From: Mesotaenium endlicherianum
Taxonomy: Eukaryota; Streptophyta; Zygnematophyceae; Zygnematales; Mesotaeniaceae
Assembly: GCA_009602735.1 (NCBI GenBank)
Contig: WELA01010100.1
Coordinates: forward strand, 1,094,733 to 1,139,987
Length of the DNA: 45,255 nt
Reading direction: 5' to 3'
The notes under the pieces were generated by a model. The model saw only the letters and a list, made by a program, of their open reading frames with translations, was not told the origin of the DNA and did not search any database. The position numbers and the translations under genes are program-made. Below are positions 32,415-43,015 of this stretch, piece after piece (position 1 is the stretch's first letter; each line of letters starts with the position of its first letter).

Positions 32415-32439
32415 GTCGTTCTGGGGTGTCAACTGGCGT
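32393..32439 (+). promoter_or_regulatory. candidate -1 frameshift signal, family C
   Basis: A perfect 8-bp stem ACGCCAGT (32405-32412) with ACTGGCGT (32432-32439) encloses a 19-nt loop and includes the first base of the gag stop. Five nt upstream is the A-run G GAA AAA (32393-32399), in phase but not a canonical X XXY YYZ heptamer. Pol is in the -1 frame, as in families A and B. Confidence 0.5.
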
Positions 32440-34978
32440 GAAGACGAGAACTCACAAGGAGGTTATCTCCAGGAGCCTGCCGAGAAGCAAAGGACAAGAT
32501 GTTGACAAGCCTATCATCGTGGAAGGAGTGGTCGACGGCAACAAGGCGAAGTGTATGGTCGACAGTGGCGCAAGTGCAAACTTTGTGCACAAGAAGCTGG
32601 TGAAAGAGTGGTGAATCCCTGTGCAAAAGCATTATGAGCCTAAGGAGGCAATTTTGGCGAATGGGCAGAGACTCAAGTGTGGTGCACCTACAAAAGCTAT
32701 TCACGTGGAAGTAGCGGGGCACCAGAGTACTGAAGTTATGGAGCAGGCAGAGTTGGGTCACCACAAGGTGATATTGGGCCAACCATGGCTGAGAAAAGCC
32801 AACCCTCAAGTGCACTGGAGCACAGGACAAGTGAAAATCCAAGGGCGTGATGGTCGAATGGAGACAGCGAAACAGGTGCAGGTAGATACGACCACAAGTA
32901 ACTGTCTTCTGTTGAGCCTGCAAGTTAAGAAGCTATGCAGGGCAAATCAGGTGAAGGAGATGTACCTTGTTTCGGTGGCCCTGGCCAGGTCATCAGATGG
33001 AGCAAACGTGAATCCTAACAGCCTGGGCGAATGTACATCGCCGGAGGAGCAAATAGTGGTGTCTGATCCCCTTGCTCAGAAGGAGCAGAGCCCAACTGCT
33101 CAAGAGAAGAAGCCTGTTGAGATGCCTGCCCAAATTAAGGCGCTGTTGGAGGAGTTCAAGAGCGTATTTCTAGAGGAGCTACCTACAGGATTACCTCCAC
33201 AGAGAGCTATGGAGCACAAAATTGAGTTGGAACTAGGGAGCAAGCCACCAGTGAGACCCGCCTATCGACAATCGTTTGCGGAGTTGGATGAGTTGAAGAA
33301 GCAGCTGACAGAGTTGTTGGAGAAGGGATTCATCCGACCCAGCGAGTCTCCATTTGCAGCGCCAGTCTTATTTGTGAAGAAGAAGGATGGGACTATGAGG
33401 ATGTGTGTCGACTACCGGGCACTCAACAAGGTCACCATCAAGAACAGGTACCCACTTCCACGAGTGGACGAGTTGATTGACAGGCTTGTCGGGGCGAAGT
33501 ATTTCTCGAAGATCGATTTGAGGAGTGGCTATCACCAGGTACGGATTGCGGAAGGAGACGTTCAGAAGATTGCTTTCAGAACTCGCTATGGTTTGTTCAA
33601 GTTCACAGTCATGCCTTTTGGATTGACTAATGCACCTGCTACATTCATGGGACTCATAAATAGTATCTTCAGACCCTACTTGGACCAGTTTGTGGTGGTA
33701 TTTTTGGACGACATCCTGATCTATTTGAAGACCTTGGAAGAGCATGTGGAGCATCTGAGGAAGGTGTTGGAGGTCTTGAGAGGTCAGAAGCTGTATGGGA
33801 AGATGAGCAAGTGCGACTTCTGTCTCAAGGAGGTTAAGTTTCTTGGGCACATAGTGGCGGCTGAAGGAGTCAAGGTGGAGCAGAAGAAGGTGCAATCAGT
33901 CAGAGATTGGCCGGTGCTTGCTGATATTCATCAACTCAGGAGTTTCCTCGGCATGGCAAATTATTATAGACGTTTCATTGAAGGATTTGCCAAGGTGTGT
34001 GCACCGCTCACGGACATGTTGAAGAAGCAGGAGAAGTGGCTATGGGATGACAAGGAGGAGCAAGCATTTGAGAGGATTAAGGAGTTATTGACACAGGCAC
34101 CCGTGTTGGCAATCGCCAGTCCAGATCTTCCTTTCACCATCATCACAGACGCATCAAACTTTGCAGTGGGGGCCATTCTTCTCCAGGACCAGGACAAAGG
34201 ATTGCAGCCTGTGGCATATGAGAGCAGGAAGTTGAGTCCTGCTGAGCAAAACTATGCAGCACACGAGCGAGAGATGTTGGCTATTATCCAGGCTTTGAGG
34301 ATTTGGCGATGTTATGTGAACGGCCGGAAGGTGTTCATCAAGACCGACCACAAGAGCTTGGAGAAGTTTATGACGCAACCAACGTTGATACCAAGACAGG
34401 CAAGGTGGATGGAGTTTCTGCAACAGTTCAACCACAAGATTGAGTATTTACCTGGGAAGATCAACCTTGCAAATGCTTTATCCAGAAGGTGTGACCTTGC
34501 AGCTGTCTCAGTCATCAAGGAGAATATGGACTTCAAAGAGAAGCTTCAAAAAGATTGTGAGGAGGACCCAGAGTTTGCTGATGGTGGAGCAGCTAAGTTC
34601 AACGCGAGTATGCAAAAAAAGGACGGCATGTGGTATTATGGTGATTCCAACAGAGTGGTGGTACCTGACATCAAGGAGCTATGAGACTTACTACTTGCGG
34701 AGCATCATGACTGCTTATACGCTGGACACTTTGGAAGCGAGAAGACGGTAAGCGTGCTGAAGCGAGAGTACTATTGGAGAAGTATGGATAAGGACATCGA
34801 GGAATGGATCAGGAGTTGCGATGCGTGCCAGCGTAACAAGACACCAAATCAAAAGAAGGGAGGTACATTGCAGCCCCTGCCTATTGCAGAGTATCCTTGG
34901 GAGCAGATTGCTTTGGACTTTATCACATCGTTACCAGTGAGTGGTGAAGGGCACGATGCAGTTTGGGTTGTATCTGAT
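32400..34978 (+). pseudogene. pol: Pol, family C, first part (protease-RT-RNase H-integrase start)
   Basis: One frame runs from the frameshift region to the solo LTR, with in-frame TGA codons at 32612-32614 and 34682-34684. Domains: protease CMVDSGASANF (about 32553); RT with [26 protein letters not shown] and catalytic FLDD (about 33703-33714), where the usual YSKT reads YLKT; RNase H with [15 protein letters not shown] and [12 protein letters not shown]; integrase zinc finger ending SCDACQRNK; and the start of the DDE core (ALDFITSLP). Both stops could come from CGA by C to T change, as expected of methylated DNA. It is otherwise well preserved, so inactivation seems recent. Confidence 0.9.
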
Positions 34979-35481
34979 TGTAGTGATTTGAGTTATTATA
35001 TATTAATATGCATATATTTTAATGTTTTCAAATATATTTGGAGTAGTATTGTGTGGAGTCAAGTGTGAATAGGTACTCTAGTAACTTGGTTCATGTCCTT
35101 TGAACCTTCCAAGGCATTTTCGAAGTTAGAGGAAAGACCTAGAAGAACTCCATGTGGCAAAAGTCAGATGTGCCATTTTTAGGTCAAAAGGACATGTGTA
35201 CATTATTCTAGAAAGAGGTGGCAAGTTTTGGGATGTGTTGGGTGCCAACACATCAACATACACCTTCCTAGAAATTACTTATGTAGCAAGTATATAAACA
35301 AGAGCTAGAACATAGAAAGACATTGGAGAATCACTCTTGTACTTGCCAAAATCCAGAAATATATTAACTTTCAAGAAGCCATCTCTCTTTCAAGAAGCTA
35401 CCACTTGTGTTCAAAGATCGTTGTCTTGAATAGATAAAGTATTCTGTTTTACTAAGTACTTTATCTATCTGTTTCACTACA
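34979..35481 (+). repeat. solo LTR, family A
   Basis: Complete 503-bp family A LTR with a perfect 5-bp target-site duplication CTGAT (34974-34978 and 35482-35486) and no internal sequence. It sits inside the family C integrase core. It shares CAGATG and CATTGG with the 3' LTR of family A copy 1. Solo LTRs arise by recombination between the two LTRs of one insertion. Confidence 0.97.
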
Positions 35482-36487
35482 CTGATAGACTCAGCAAAAT
35501 GGCTCACTTCATTCCCATGAAGGAAACTTCTACGGCAACGGATGTGGCACGGCTAATCTTTGATCATATTTTCAAGCTACATGGGTTGCCGAAGGTGATT
35601 GTTTCAGATCGGGATCCAAGGTTTACTAGCAACTTTTGGCGGTCATTGTTTACTTTGAAGGGGACCAAGTTGAGTATGAGCACTTCCTATCACCCTCAGA
35701 CAGACGGGCAGAGTGAGATGCTTAACAGAACTCTGCAAGAGGTGCTCAGGAGTTTCACTATGGAAGACCCTTCAGAGTGGGACAAGAAGTTGCCAGGATT
35801 GGAGTTTGCCTACAACAACAGCATGCAGGGATCGACCAAGCAGTCACCATTCGCTATGGTTTATGGGAGAGAAGTATATCATCCAGGGAACATCTTGTTG
35901 GAGAAGGCCAAGGAGACTCAGGTTCCTACTACACAAGCTTTTATGGAGCAGATGGCCAAGACTTGGGATGTGGCGAAGGCGTGTATTCAGAAGGCACAGG
36001 AAGAGCAGGCCAAGCATGCTAACAAGCACAGGAGGGAAGTGACATTTCATGTGGGCGACAAAGTACTCTTGTCCACAGTGAACCTACCTTTCACAGGCAA
36101 GAGGAAACTGCGGGCACGGTTTACAGGTCCCTTTGTAGTGCTCAAGCAGGTGAATCCAGTGACCTACAAGTTGGAACTTCCTTCAGGCTGGCGTATACAC
36201 GATGTGTTCCATGTTAGTTGTTTGCGGCCATACGTTGACCCAAATGAAGGACATCCAGGACGACTACCAACACCGCCACCACCAGTCGAGATCGCTGATG
36301 TATTGGAGTATGAAGTGGAGGCGATTGTCGGCAATCGACGGGTCAAGCGAGGTCAACGATTTGTCCAAGAGTATCTGGTCAAGTGGAAAGGCTATCCTGC
36401 AAACGACAACACTTGGGAGCCCGAGGCCAACTTGACTCATTGTAAGAGTAAGTTGAGATGTTATCTGCAGAATGCGTCGAGGACGTC
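35482..36487 (+). pseudogene. pol: Pol, family C, second part (integrase core-chromodomain)
   Basis: Continues the integrase directly after the solo [27 protein letters not shown] and the catalytic-Glu region SYHPQTDGQSEMLNRT. The C-terminal part follows (HVGDKVLLST, GPFVVLKQVNPVTYKLELP, DVFHVSCLRPYV), then a chromodomain with YEVEAIV, EYLVKWKGYPANDNTWEP. The coding sequence is cut after the chromodomain at 36487, where the family B LTR starts. The frame matches the first part once the LTR and one copy of the duplication are discounted (508 bp). Confidence 0.92.
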
Positions 36488-37209
36488 TGTAATGAATCAG
36501 TATATTGGTGGACATAATATTCATTTAAATAATATAGTTAAATAAGTTCAGCCTGCTGAACTCTAGTTAATGATCAGTCTGCTGGACTTTATATTTAATA
36601 TCAGTTTAATGACTCGGCCGGAAGCAGCAGGCTGAAGTCAGCTTAAGTCAGCTTGCTGACACATTCTTTGACAACTAGCTGACTTCCGTACTCGGTAGCA
36701 GCGAACTGCCTTGATATGCATCTAAGTGTAGTATGCTAGATGAATGGCCAGATGACATCCCTATGATGGATGGCGATTCAGGGATGATGGGAGATGGCGG
36801 TGGATTTGGTTAACCGAGGTCCTACCAACGTGGTTAACTCCCGGGTAGGCGGTGCCATCGCACTGGCCGTTGAATAGTAAACTCATTCCATGTACATATG
36901 CTAGGCATTGCTCTCGAGTTCGGCATTCAGAAACGAGGCCAACTCTCTTGTACAGCTTACTGAGAGAGATCTGAATCCAAGGCGAGAAGCCATTGATACA
37001 CACTGTCTACTAACCTTGCTTATGTATGAGTTTACTGATTTGCATTATTGATGCTAGTTTACACGCATTTGACTTACGAGAATTATTCACTGCTAGTGTC
37101 TTGTCCTCTGCCATTTAACCAGTTAACGGAAAATACCATAAAGATTACTTGCTGATATAAAGATCTTTATTAATTGATAATTGCCTATTTGGTAAGTCGA
37201 TTCATTTCA
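36488..37209 (+). repeat. 5' LTR, family B copy 2
   Basis: 722 bp, TGTAATGAATC to TTCATTTCA; the ends form an imperfect 10-bp inverted repeat. TATAAAG lies at 37156-37162. It differs from the inverted LTR at 42202-42921 at about 5-6 percent of positions by eye. Confidence 0.92.
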
Positions 37210-37210
37210 G

Positions 37211-37223
37211 TGGTATCGGAGCT
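37211..37223 (+). other. primer-binding site, initiator tRNA-Met type
   Basis: TGGTATCGGAGCT starts one base after the LTR. The same site is deleted in family B copy 1. Confidence 0.85.
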
Positions 37224-37243
37224 GTTATCACAGTCTTCTTTGT

Positions 37244-38759
37244 ATGGTAAGGACAAGGTCTCAAACTAGCAACTCCCGAGACATGGAGAACCAGGATAAC
37301 GAGAATGTCAAAAACCAGGCGGAAAGCCATGTAGCGGGAACCCGTACCTATTCTGAAGCAGTGGCCGATACTGCAGCTAGAGAGGCTGTAGATGAGGCAG
37401 CTGCTATTGCCGCAGTCGCAGCTCAGCAAGCTGAGGAGGAGAGAGCCAGGCTAGAAGCTGAACAAGTAGCAAAGGCCGCTGAAGATACAGAAAGGAGGGA
37501 AAGACAGCCAGCAGACGAGCGCACTGTTGAAGAACTTATGGCATCAAGGGCCAATGTTCTGAACCCACCTCCTGCTGTACAACTCAATGTACCCCTAGGT
37601 CAAATACGTGACCGGCTGAATGCGGCAGGAATTGCTGCTGCAGGAGCGAGAGGGACTGTTGAGGACACTACTCAGCAAGTAGAGGCCAATGCTGCTGCTG
37701 CATTTGCTAATCTACCACCCCAGAGTGTAGACTTGGGAGCATTGTTCGTTCAGATGCAGTCGCAAATGGCGACCATGTATCAGTCCCAGCAGGAGGACAA
37801 AAGAATCATAATGTCCCTACTGCGGGACAGAGACCAACTGGGGTCTCACACCACTAGTGGTGGTGGCCGAGGGCCTAGTAAGCCCNTAGTGGTGGTGGCC
37901 GAGGGCTTAGTAAGCCCAAGCCGAAACCTCCCCAGGAATATGATCCTGAGGGAAACAGAAAATATTACCTGATCAAGTTTCTCGCGGATGTTGAGCAGTG
38001 GCTGGAGAACTACCCAGAGCTGCAAGATTACGAGAAGGTCAAACACACCGGTGCGCTACTGAAGGGCAGTGTCACAGACTGGTGGCTTTACTGGAAAGGA
38101 GAGCGTAAGGCTCGGCAACTCGATGACCCTACGTGGGTAGAGTTTGTCGAGAAGTTGCATGAGAAGTTTGATGTCATCAACCAGCAGGAGAAAGCTATCT
38201 ATGCGATCATCTCCCTGACACTGAAGCAGACCACTTCAGTTGCTGAGTTTGCTCAAAAGTTCCATGAGAACATGATGAAGCAGCCCGATCTGCCAGAACG
38301 ATATAGGATAGCATACTTCAGGTATGGCTTGAAATCCGAGGTCTCTGGTCATTTTGCTGAGAAAAAGTATGAGAAACTGGCTGACTTGATCCAGGATGCT
38401 GACGCCTGGGATCAGCAGCAGTTCAATCACAAGCGCCAGAGTAATGCTTTGGTGTCTAAGTTTGTCAAAAAGCCCCACGGTTCCTACAATGCAATTGAAG
38501 GAGACCAGGCTGAGGATGATCAGAGTGATGGATATGAGTATGAGTATNATATAATGCCATACAGTCTAGAGGTAGAGGTGGTTCCTCTCGAGGCGGCTAT
38601 GGAAGAGGTGGTGGTAGGACTAAGCCGAGACCAGCCTCAGCAGAATCCACTTGCTACCATTGTCAGCAGTTGGGCCACTACAGAGAACAGTGTCCAGTCA
38701 AGCACCTTCCGAAGGTCGAGAGAAAAGACCAGCCTTTAAAAGACAGCAACAGTCAGTAA
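37244..38759 (+). CDS. gag: Gag polyprotein, family B copy 2 (frame disturbed by two N joins)
   Basis: Starts [12 protein letters not shown] long Ala/Glu-rich region ([20 protein letters not shown]) is a predicted coiled coil. The capsid domain follows ([49 protein letters not shown]), then a Gly/Arg-rich segment and a CCHC knuckle [14 protein letters not shown] before TAA at 38757-38759. The apparent frame changes at 37886 and 38548 coincide with single Ns flanked by duplicated bases; discounting about 32 and 5 nt brings all parts into one frame. They are therefore probably assembly errors rather than mutations. Confidence 0.85.
37855..37917. other. assembly join: single N between 31-bp duplicated ends
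   Basis: 37855-37885 and 37887-37917 are the same 31 bases with one mismatch, separated by N at 37886. This is what unmerged overlapping contig ends look like. Confidence 0.85.
38548..38548. other. assembly join: single N in gag
   Basis: N within GAGTATNATATAATG; comparison with family B copy 1 (GAGTATAATGCT) indicates about five surplus bases at the join. Confidence 0.75.
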
Positions 38760-41700
38760 TCCAGTCTACTGACTGTGAGGATGCTAGAGATAGTGAGTCG
38801 TCACTAGCTGCCCTCGTAGCAGGTATTATGGGTCCTGCTGAACTGGATTCACTATGCATGCCTGACAACCAGATAAAGGAGACCATCAGCAATATAGACG
38901 TCCAGAGAGTGCACACTCTGGATGCTCTTGTTCCACCTGATGTCCAACATTTCTTTGCTACGTCAGGAGAACAATGCGAAAGTCAGGAAAAGACAGTCCC
39001 CCCTATCCTACTGCATTGCATGATTGCAGGTAGGAAGGTGAGGGCATTTGTTGACGGAGGGGCGTCACATACTTTTATCCACAAGGACTTAGTTAAGCGG
39101 CTAAGGCTGCCTACTGTCACCCAAGGGAATAGAAAAATATTCCTTGGAGATGCCTCAAGTATCCCGGGAGGAGTTATAACCAAGCCTATTGAGGTCCAGT
39201 TAGGTTCTGGCATTGCAGTTCTAACTGAAACGCTTACATTTGAGGTACTCAACACTGGCTTTTATGATCTCGTGCTAGGCAGGTCCTGGCTTAATAGACA
39301 TCAAGCTGAAGTGTGTTGGAGCAGAGGTACAGTTAAAGTGAGAGGAGCCAGTGATGGGCAGACTGACTTGGCACCCACCAGTGCTCTTCCTCTTGTCCTG
39401 TGTGGATGGCAAATGAAGGAAAAGAAGAGGCTTCCAGAAGGATGCAAGTTGCTGAATGCAATGGAGTTCGTCAAAAGCTGGAACCAGAAGGAAGACAGAA
39501 TGTTCTGTCTGCTGCTAAGAGAGGTACCTCCTCAACCTGAAGAAGTGGTTGAGAAAAAGGTACACCCTCCGGAACACCCTACTGCTGCAAACATTGTTGC
39601 TCAGTACACGGATGTGTTTAATATGCCTCCAGGACTACCCCCTAAGCGGGAAGTAGATCATAGGATTGATTTATTACCTGGTAGCCAGCCACCCTGGCAA
39701 CGCACGTATGGCTTGTCTTATTTGGAGAGTGAGGAGTTGAAAACACAGATTGCAGAGCTGGAGGAAAATGGTTACATTTCTCCCAGTAAATCACCGTACG
39801 GCGCACCTATCCTATTTGTTAAGAAAAAGGATGGCAGTATGCGGATGTGTGTGGATTACAGAGCCCTGAACAGAATTACAGTAAAGAACAAGTATGCTTT
39901 ACCCAGAATCGAGGACTTGCTTGATACCCTGTCTGGCGCTAAGGTGTTCAGTAAGATAGATCTCAAGAGTGGTTATCATCAAATCAGAATTGCTGAGGGG
40001 GATGAACACAAGACTGCTTTCCGCACACGTTATGGACACTATGAGTTCAACGTGATGCCATTTGGACTGACTAATGCTCCTGCTACCTTTATGGGTGCTA
40101 TGAATGACATTTTCAGACCTTATTTGGATAAGTTTGTGCAAGTTTTCCTGGATGATATTTTAATTTTCTCTAAAGATGAAGCTCAGCACACTGAACACTT
40201 AAAGAAAGTGCTGGACACTCTGCGGAAAAATCACTTGTATGCTAAAATGAGCAAGTGTGATTTCTTTAAGGAAAGTATTGAATTCTTAGGCCACGTTGTC
40301 AGTAAAGAGGGCATCAGTGTGGATCCTAAGAAAGTCCAGACCATAAGGGACTGGCCAGTACCACAGTCTGTCTCTGAAGTTAGATCCTTCCTCGGGTTGG
40401 CTAACTACTATAGGAGATTTATTGAGAATTATTCCACAAAGGCCAGTAAACTGACTGACCTTACTAAGAAAGACATCGGGTATGTGTGGGGGGAAGAGCA
40501 GCAGGCTGCCTTCCAGACCCTTAAAGATGCCCTTTGTTCTGCCCCAGTGCTAGCCGTGTATGACCCCAGCAAACCGGTGCAGGTGGTTACTGATGCCTCT
40601 GACTTTGCCATGGGTGCTATTTTGTTGCAGCCTGCTGACAAAACCACAAAGGATGGTAAGGTACGGCAGGAGTGGCATCCTGTGTTGTATGAGTCTATGA
40701 AATTTAATCCAGCGGAGATTAATTACTCAGTGCATGATAAAGAGCTGCTAGCTATCATTCATGTACTCAACCAGTGGAGGGCATACTTACATGGTAAAGC
40801 TTTTAAGGTGATTACAGATCATCTAGCTCTGACTCACTTTCAGAAGAAGTCCAAGCTGTCGAGGATGTAGAATCGCTAGAGCCAGATGCTGGAGCGGTTC
40901 CAAGTCCAAATCGACTACAAACCAGGGAAGTTGTATCCTGCTGATGCACTCTCTAGAAGACCTGACTTGCAAGAAAGGAACTTCAGTCAGCATGCTGTAG
41001 ATAAAGTCCTGTGTGCACTCACTTCACTAAAGGTGAAAAAGTCCTTCCTTGAACAACTTAGGAAAGCCTACCTTTCTGACCCAACATTTGAGCCCAGCCC
41101 CACTACTGGTGTGTGTCGTGCTACTGCACTCGGGTATAAGCTCAAGGGAGGGGTCTGGGTGACGGAAACCACTTCAGGGAGGCTGAAGCTAGTCATTCCT
41201 AATAATTTGGAAATAAGGTCTCTCTTACTGAGTCAAGCGCATGACAGTCTCCTGGGTGGACATTTGGGGCAGGCCAAAACTGTTGGCAAACTGGCAAAAC
41301 ATTATCATTGGGAGGGGTTACCCCGGAAGGTCTTGAAAAATGTGAAGTCCTGTGACCAGAGTCAGAGAAACAAGTCTCGGCACACACCACCCGGAGGTCT
41401 CTTGCAACCACTGCCCATCCCAGCTGGACGCTGGGAAACTATATCCATGGACTGGGTGGTCTCACTACCAAGAACTGCCAATGGGCATGATTCAATACTA
41501 GTAGTCGTAATTAAACTGACAAAAATGGTCATTTTCATCCCCACAACTGTCAAAGTGACTGCACTCGAAACAGCGAGATAGTTTTACAACCATGTAGTAT
41601 GCCAATATGGGCTCCCTTCTAATATCATCTCAAACAGAGACTCAAAATTCACCTCTAAGTTCCGGAGAGCTTTAATGGGGTTAATGGGAGTCAAACAGCT

Positions 41701-42201
41701 ACTCAACGAGCCAACCACCCTCAGACTGATGGGCAGAGTGAAAGAACTAACCGAGTTTTGCAGGAGGTGCTGAGAGCATATATTAACCAAAAACAAGATA
41801 ATTGGGATGACCTGTTGCCTCAAATTCAGTTTGCGGTCAACAGTGCGATGCACGCGTCAACGGGCAAGACTCCTTTTGAACTCAGCCTGGGTAGAGTCCC
41901 TAAGTCTCCTTTAGATGTGCTAGGGGAATCTTTAACTCACCCTGAAGGGATTGACAACCCGGTCTCCCTCCAGTTAACTCAGGAGTTTGCTGACACTCTG
42001 TCAGAAGTCCAACAAAACCTGCACAAAGCCCAAGAAAAACAACAAAAATACGCTAATCAACACCGTCGAGAGCTGACATTTTCCAAGGGCGATTTAATCA
42101 AACTGCATTCTCAGCACCTGTACCTCCCTAGTGTGGTCAAGAAAAAGCTTGGCCCTGTCTGGGTCGGTCCATATTCGGTGGTACGTCGTAACAGTCAGAA
42201 T
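38651..42201 (+). pseudogene. pol: Pol, family B copy 2 (protease-RT-RNase H-integrase)
   Basis: Open from 38651 to 40870, then TAG stops at 40868-40870, 40877-40879 and 41579-41581 in the same frame, and a shift into another frame at about 41690-41750. Domains: protease [18 protein letters not shown] with [26 protein letters not shown] and FLDD; RNase H with [15 protein letters not shown] and [14 protein letters not shown]; integrase zinc finger (HDSLLGGHLG to SCDQSQRNK, where the first zinc-finger Cys-x2-Cys has become Cys-x2-Ser); DDE core (SMDWVVSLP, SNRDSKFTSKF, HPQTDGQSERTNR), and the GPYSVV segment. It ends mid-domain at 42201, with no chromodomain on this strand. Confidence 0.9.
38735..38776 (+). 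promoter_or_regulatory. -1 ribosomal frameshift signal (T TTA AAA plus hairpin)
   Basis: The canonical heptamer T TTA AAA is at 38735-38741 in the required phase (CCT TTA AAA in gag). After 7 nt comes a perfect 10-bp stem ACAGTCAGTA (38749-38758) with TACTGACTGT (38767-38776) and an 8-nt loop. The gag stop TAA (38757-38759) overlaps the top of the 5' arm. Pol is in the -1 frame. Confidence 0.85.
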
Positions 42202-42921
42202 TGAAATGAATCGATTTACCAAATAGGCGATTAACAATTAATAAAGATCTTTATATCAGCAAGTAATCTTTATGGTATTTCCGTTAACTGGTTTAACGGC
42301 AAAGGACAATACACTTGCAGGGAATAATACTCGTAAGTCAAATGCGAGTAAACTAGCATCAATGATGCAAATCAGTAAACTCATACATAAGCAAGGTTAG
42401 AAGACAGTGCGTATCAATGGCTTCTCGCCTTGGATTCAGATCTCTCTCAGTAAGCTGTACAAGAGAGTTGGCCTCGTTTCCGAATGCCGAACTCGAGAGC
42501 AATGTCTAGCATATGTACATGGAATGAGTTTACTGTTCAACGGTCAGTGCGATGGCACCGCCTACCCGGGAGTTAACCACGTTGGTAGGACCTCGGTTAA
42601 CCAAATCCACCGCCATCTCCCATCATCCCGAATTGCCATCCATCATAGGGATGTCATCTGACCATTCATCTAACATACCACACTTAGATGCATATCGAGG
42701 CAGTTCGCTGCTACCGAGTACGGAAGTCAGCTGGCTGTCAAAGAATGTGTCAGCAAGCTGACTTAAGGTGACCTCAGCCTGCTACTTCCGGCCAAGTCAT
42801 TAAACTGATATTAAGTATAAAGTCCAGCAGACTGATTGTTAACTAGAGTTCAGCAGGCTGAACTTATTTGACTATATTATTTGAATGAATATTATATCGA
42901 CCAGTATACTGATTCATTACA
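42202..42921 (-). repeat. family B LTR in minus orientation
   Basis: 720 bp; on the minus strand TGTAATGAATC to TTCATTTCA. The bases flanking it on the + strand (AGAAT and ATCCC) do not match, so it is not a simple solo LTR. The adjoining polypurine tract marks it as the 3' LTR of a minus-strand element. Confidence 0.9.
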
Positions 42922-42936
42922 ATCCCTCCAACTTAT
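42922..42936 (-). other. polypurine tract of the minus-strand element
   Basis: On the minus strand ATAAGTTGGAGGGAT directly precedes the LTR. The core TAAGTTGGAGGG is repeated twice in the pol-ORF3 leader. Confidence 0.7.
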
Positions 42937-42939
42937 CAT

Positions 42940-42956
42940 GTTGTCGTCTCGACAAC
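42940..42956. other. perfect 7-bp hairpin beside the polypurine tract
   Basis: GTTGTCG, 3-nt loop TCT, CGACAAC, located between the ORF3 stop and the polypurine tract. Role unknown. Confidence 0.7.
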
Positions 42957-42978
42957 ACTATCACTAATAATAGCGTGC

Positions 42979-42979
42979 N
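42979..42979. other. assembly join: single N beside an 8-bp duplication
   Basis: TAGCGTGC occurs on both sides of the N (42971-42978 and 42980-42987), again as expected for unmerged contig ends. Confidence 0.8.
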
Positions 42980-43015
42980 TAGCGTGCTGTTGCTCTTATT
43001 CCCAGCCTGCTGCTC

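Larger units (their letters stand above)
30485..36487 (+). mobile_element. Ty3/Gypsy chromovirus, family C (interrupted, 3' end cut off)
   Basis: Contains a probable 5' LTR, primer-binding site, gag and pol with chromodomain. Pol is split by a family A solo LTR (34979-35481), and the element is cut within the C-terminal tail by the family B LTR at 36488. Its own 3' LTR is not in the window, so the 5' boundary near 30485 is a guess based on a TG before a TTTCA-ending LTR. Confidence 0.8.
36488..42201 (+). mobile_element. Ty3/Gypsy element, family B copy 2 (3' end missing)
   Basis: 5' LTR, primer-binding site, gag and pol of family B, inserted into the end of family C pol. The + strand pol stops abruptly at 42201 (...GTCAGAAT), where a family B LTR in the opposite orientation begins. 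The 3' target-site duplication is therefore not visible. Pol carries several stops and one frameshift, and two single-N assembly joins disrupt gag. Confidence 0.9.

Noticed and set aside
42202..42921. Solo LTR of family B in minus orientation
   Set aside because: Flanking 5-mers do not match, and a polypurine tract followed by ORF3 adjoins it, so it is the 3' LTR of a larger minus-strand element.
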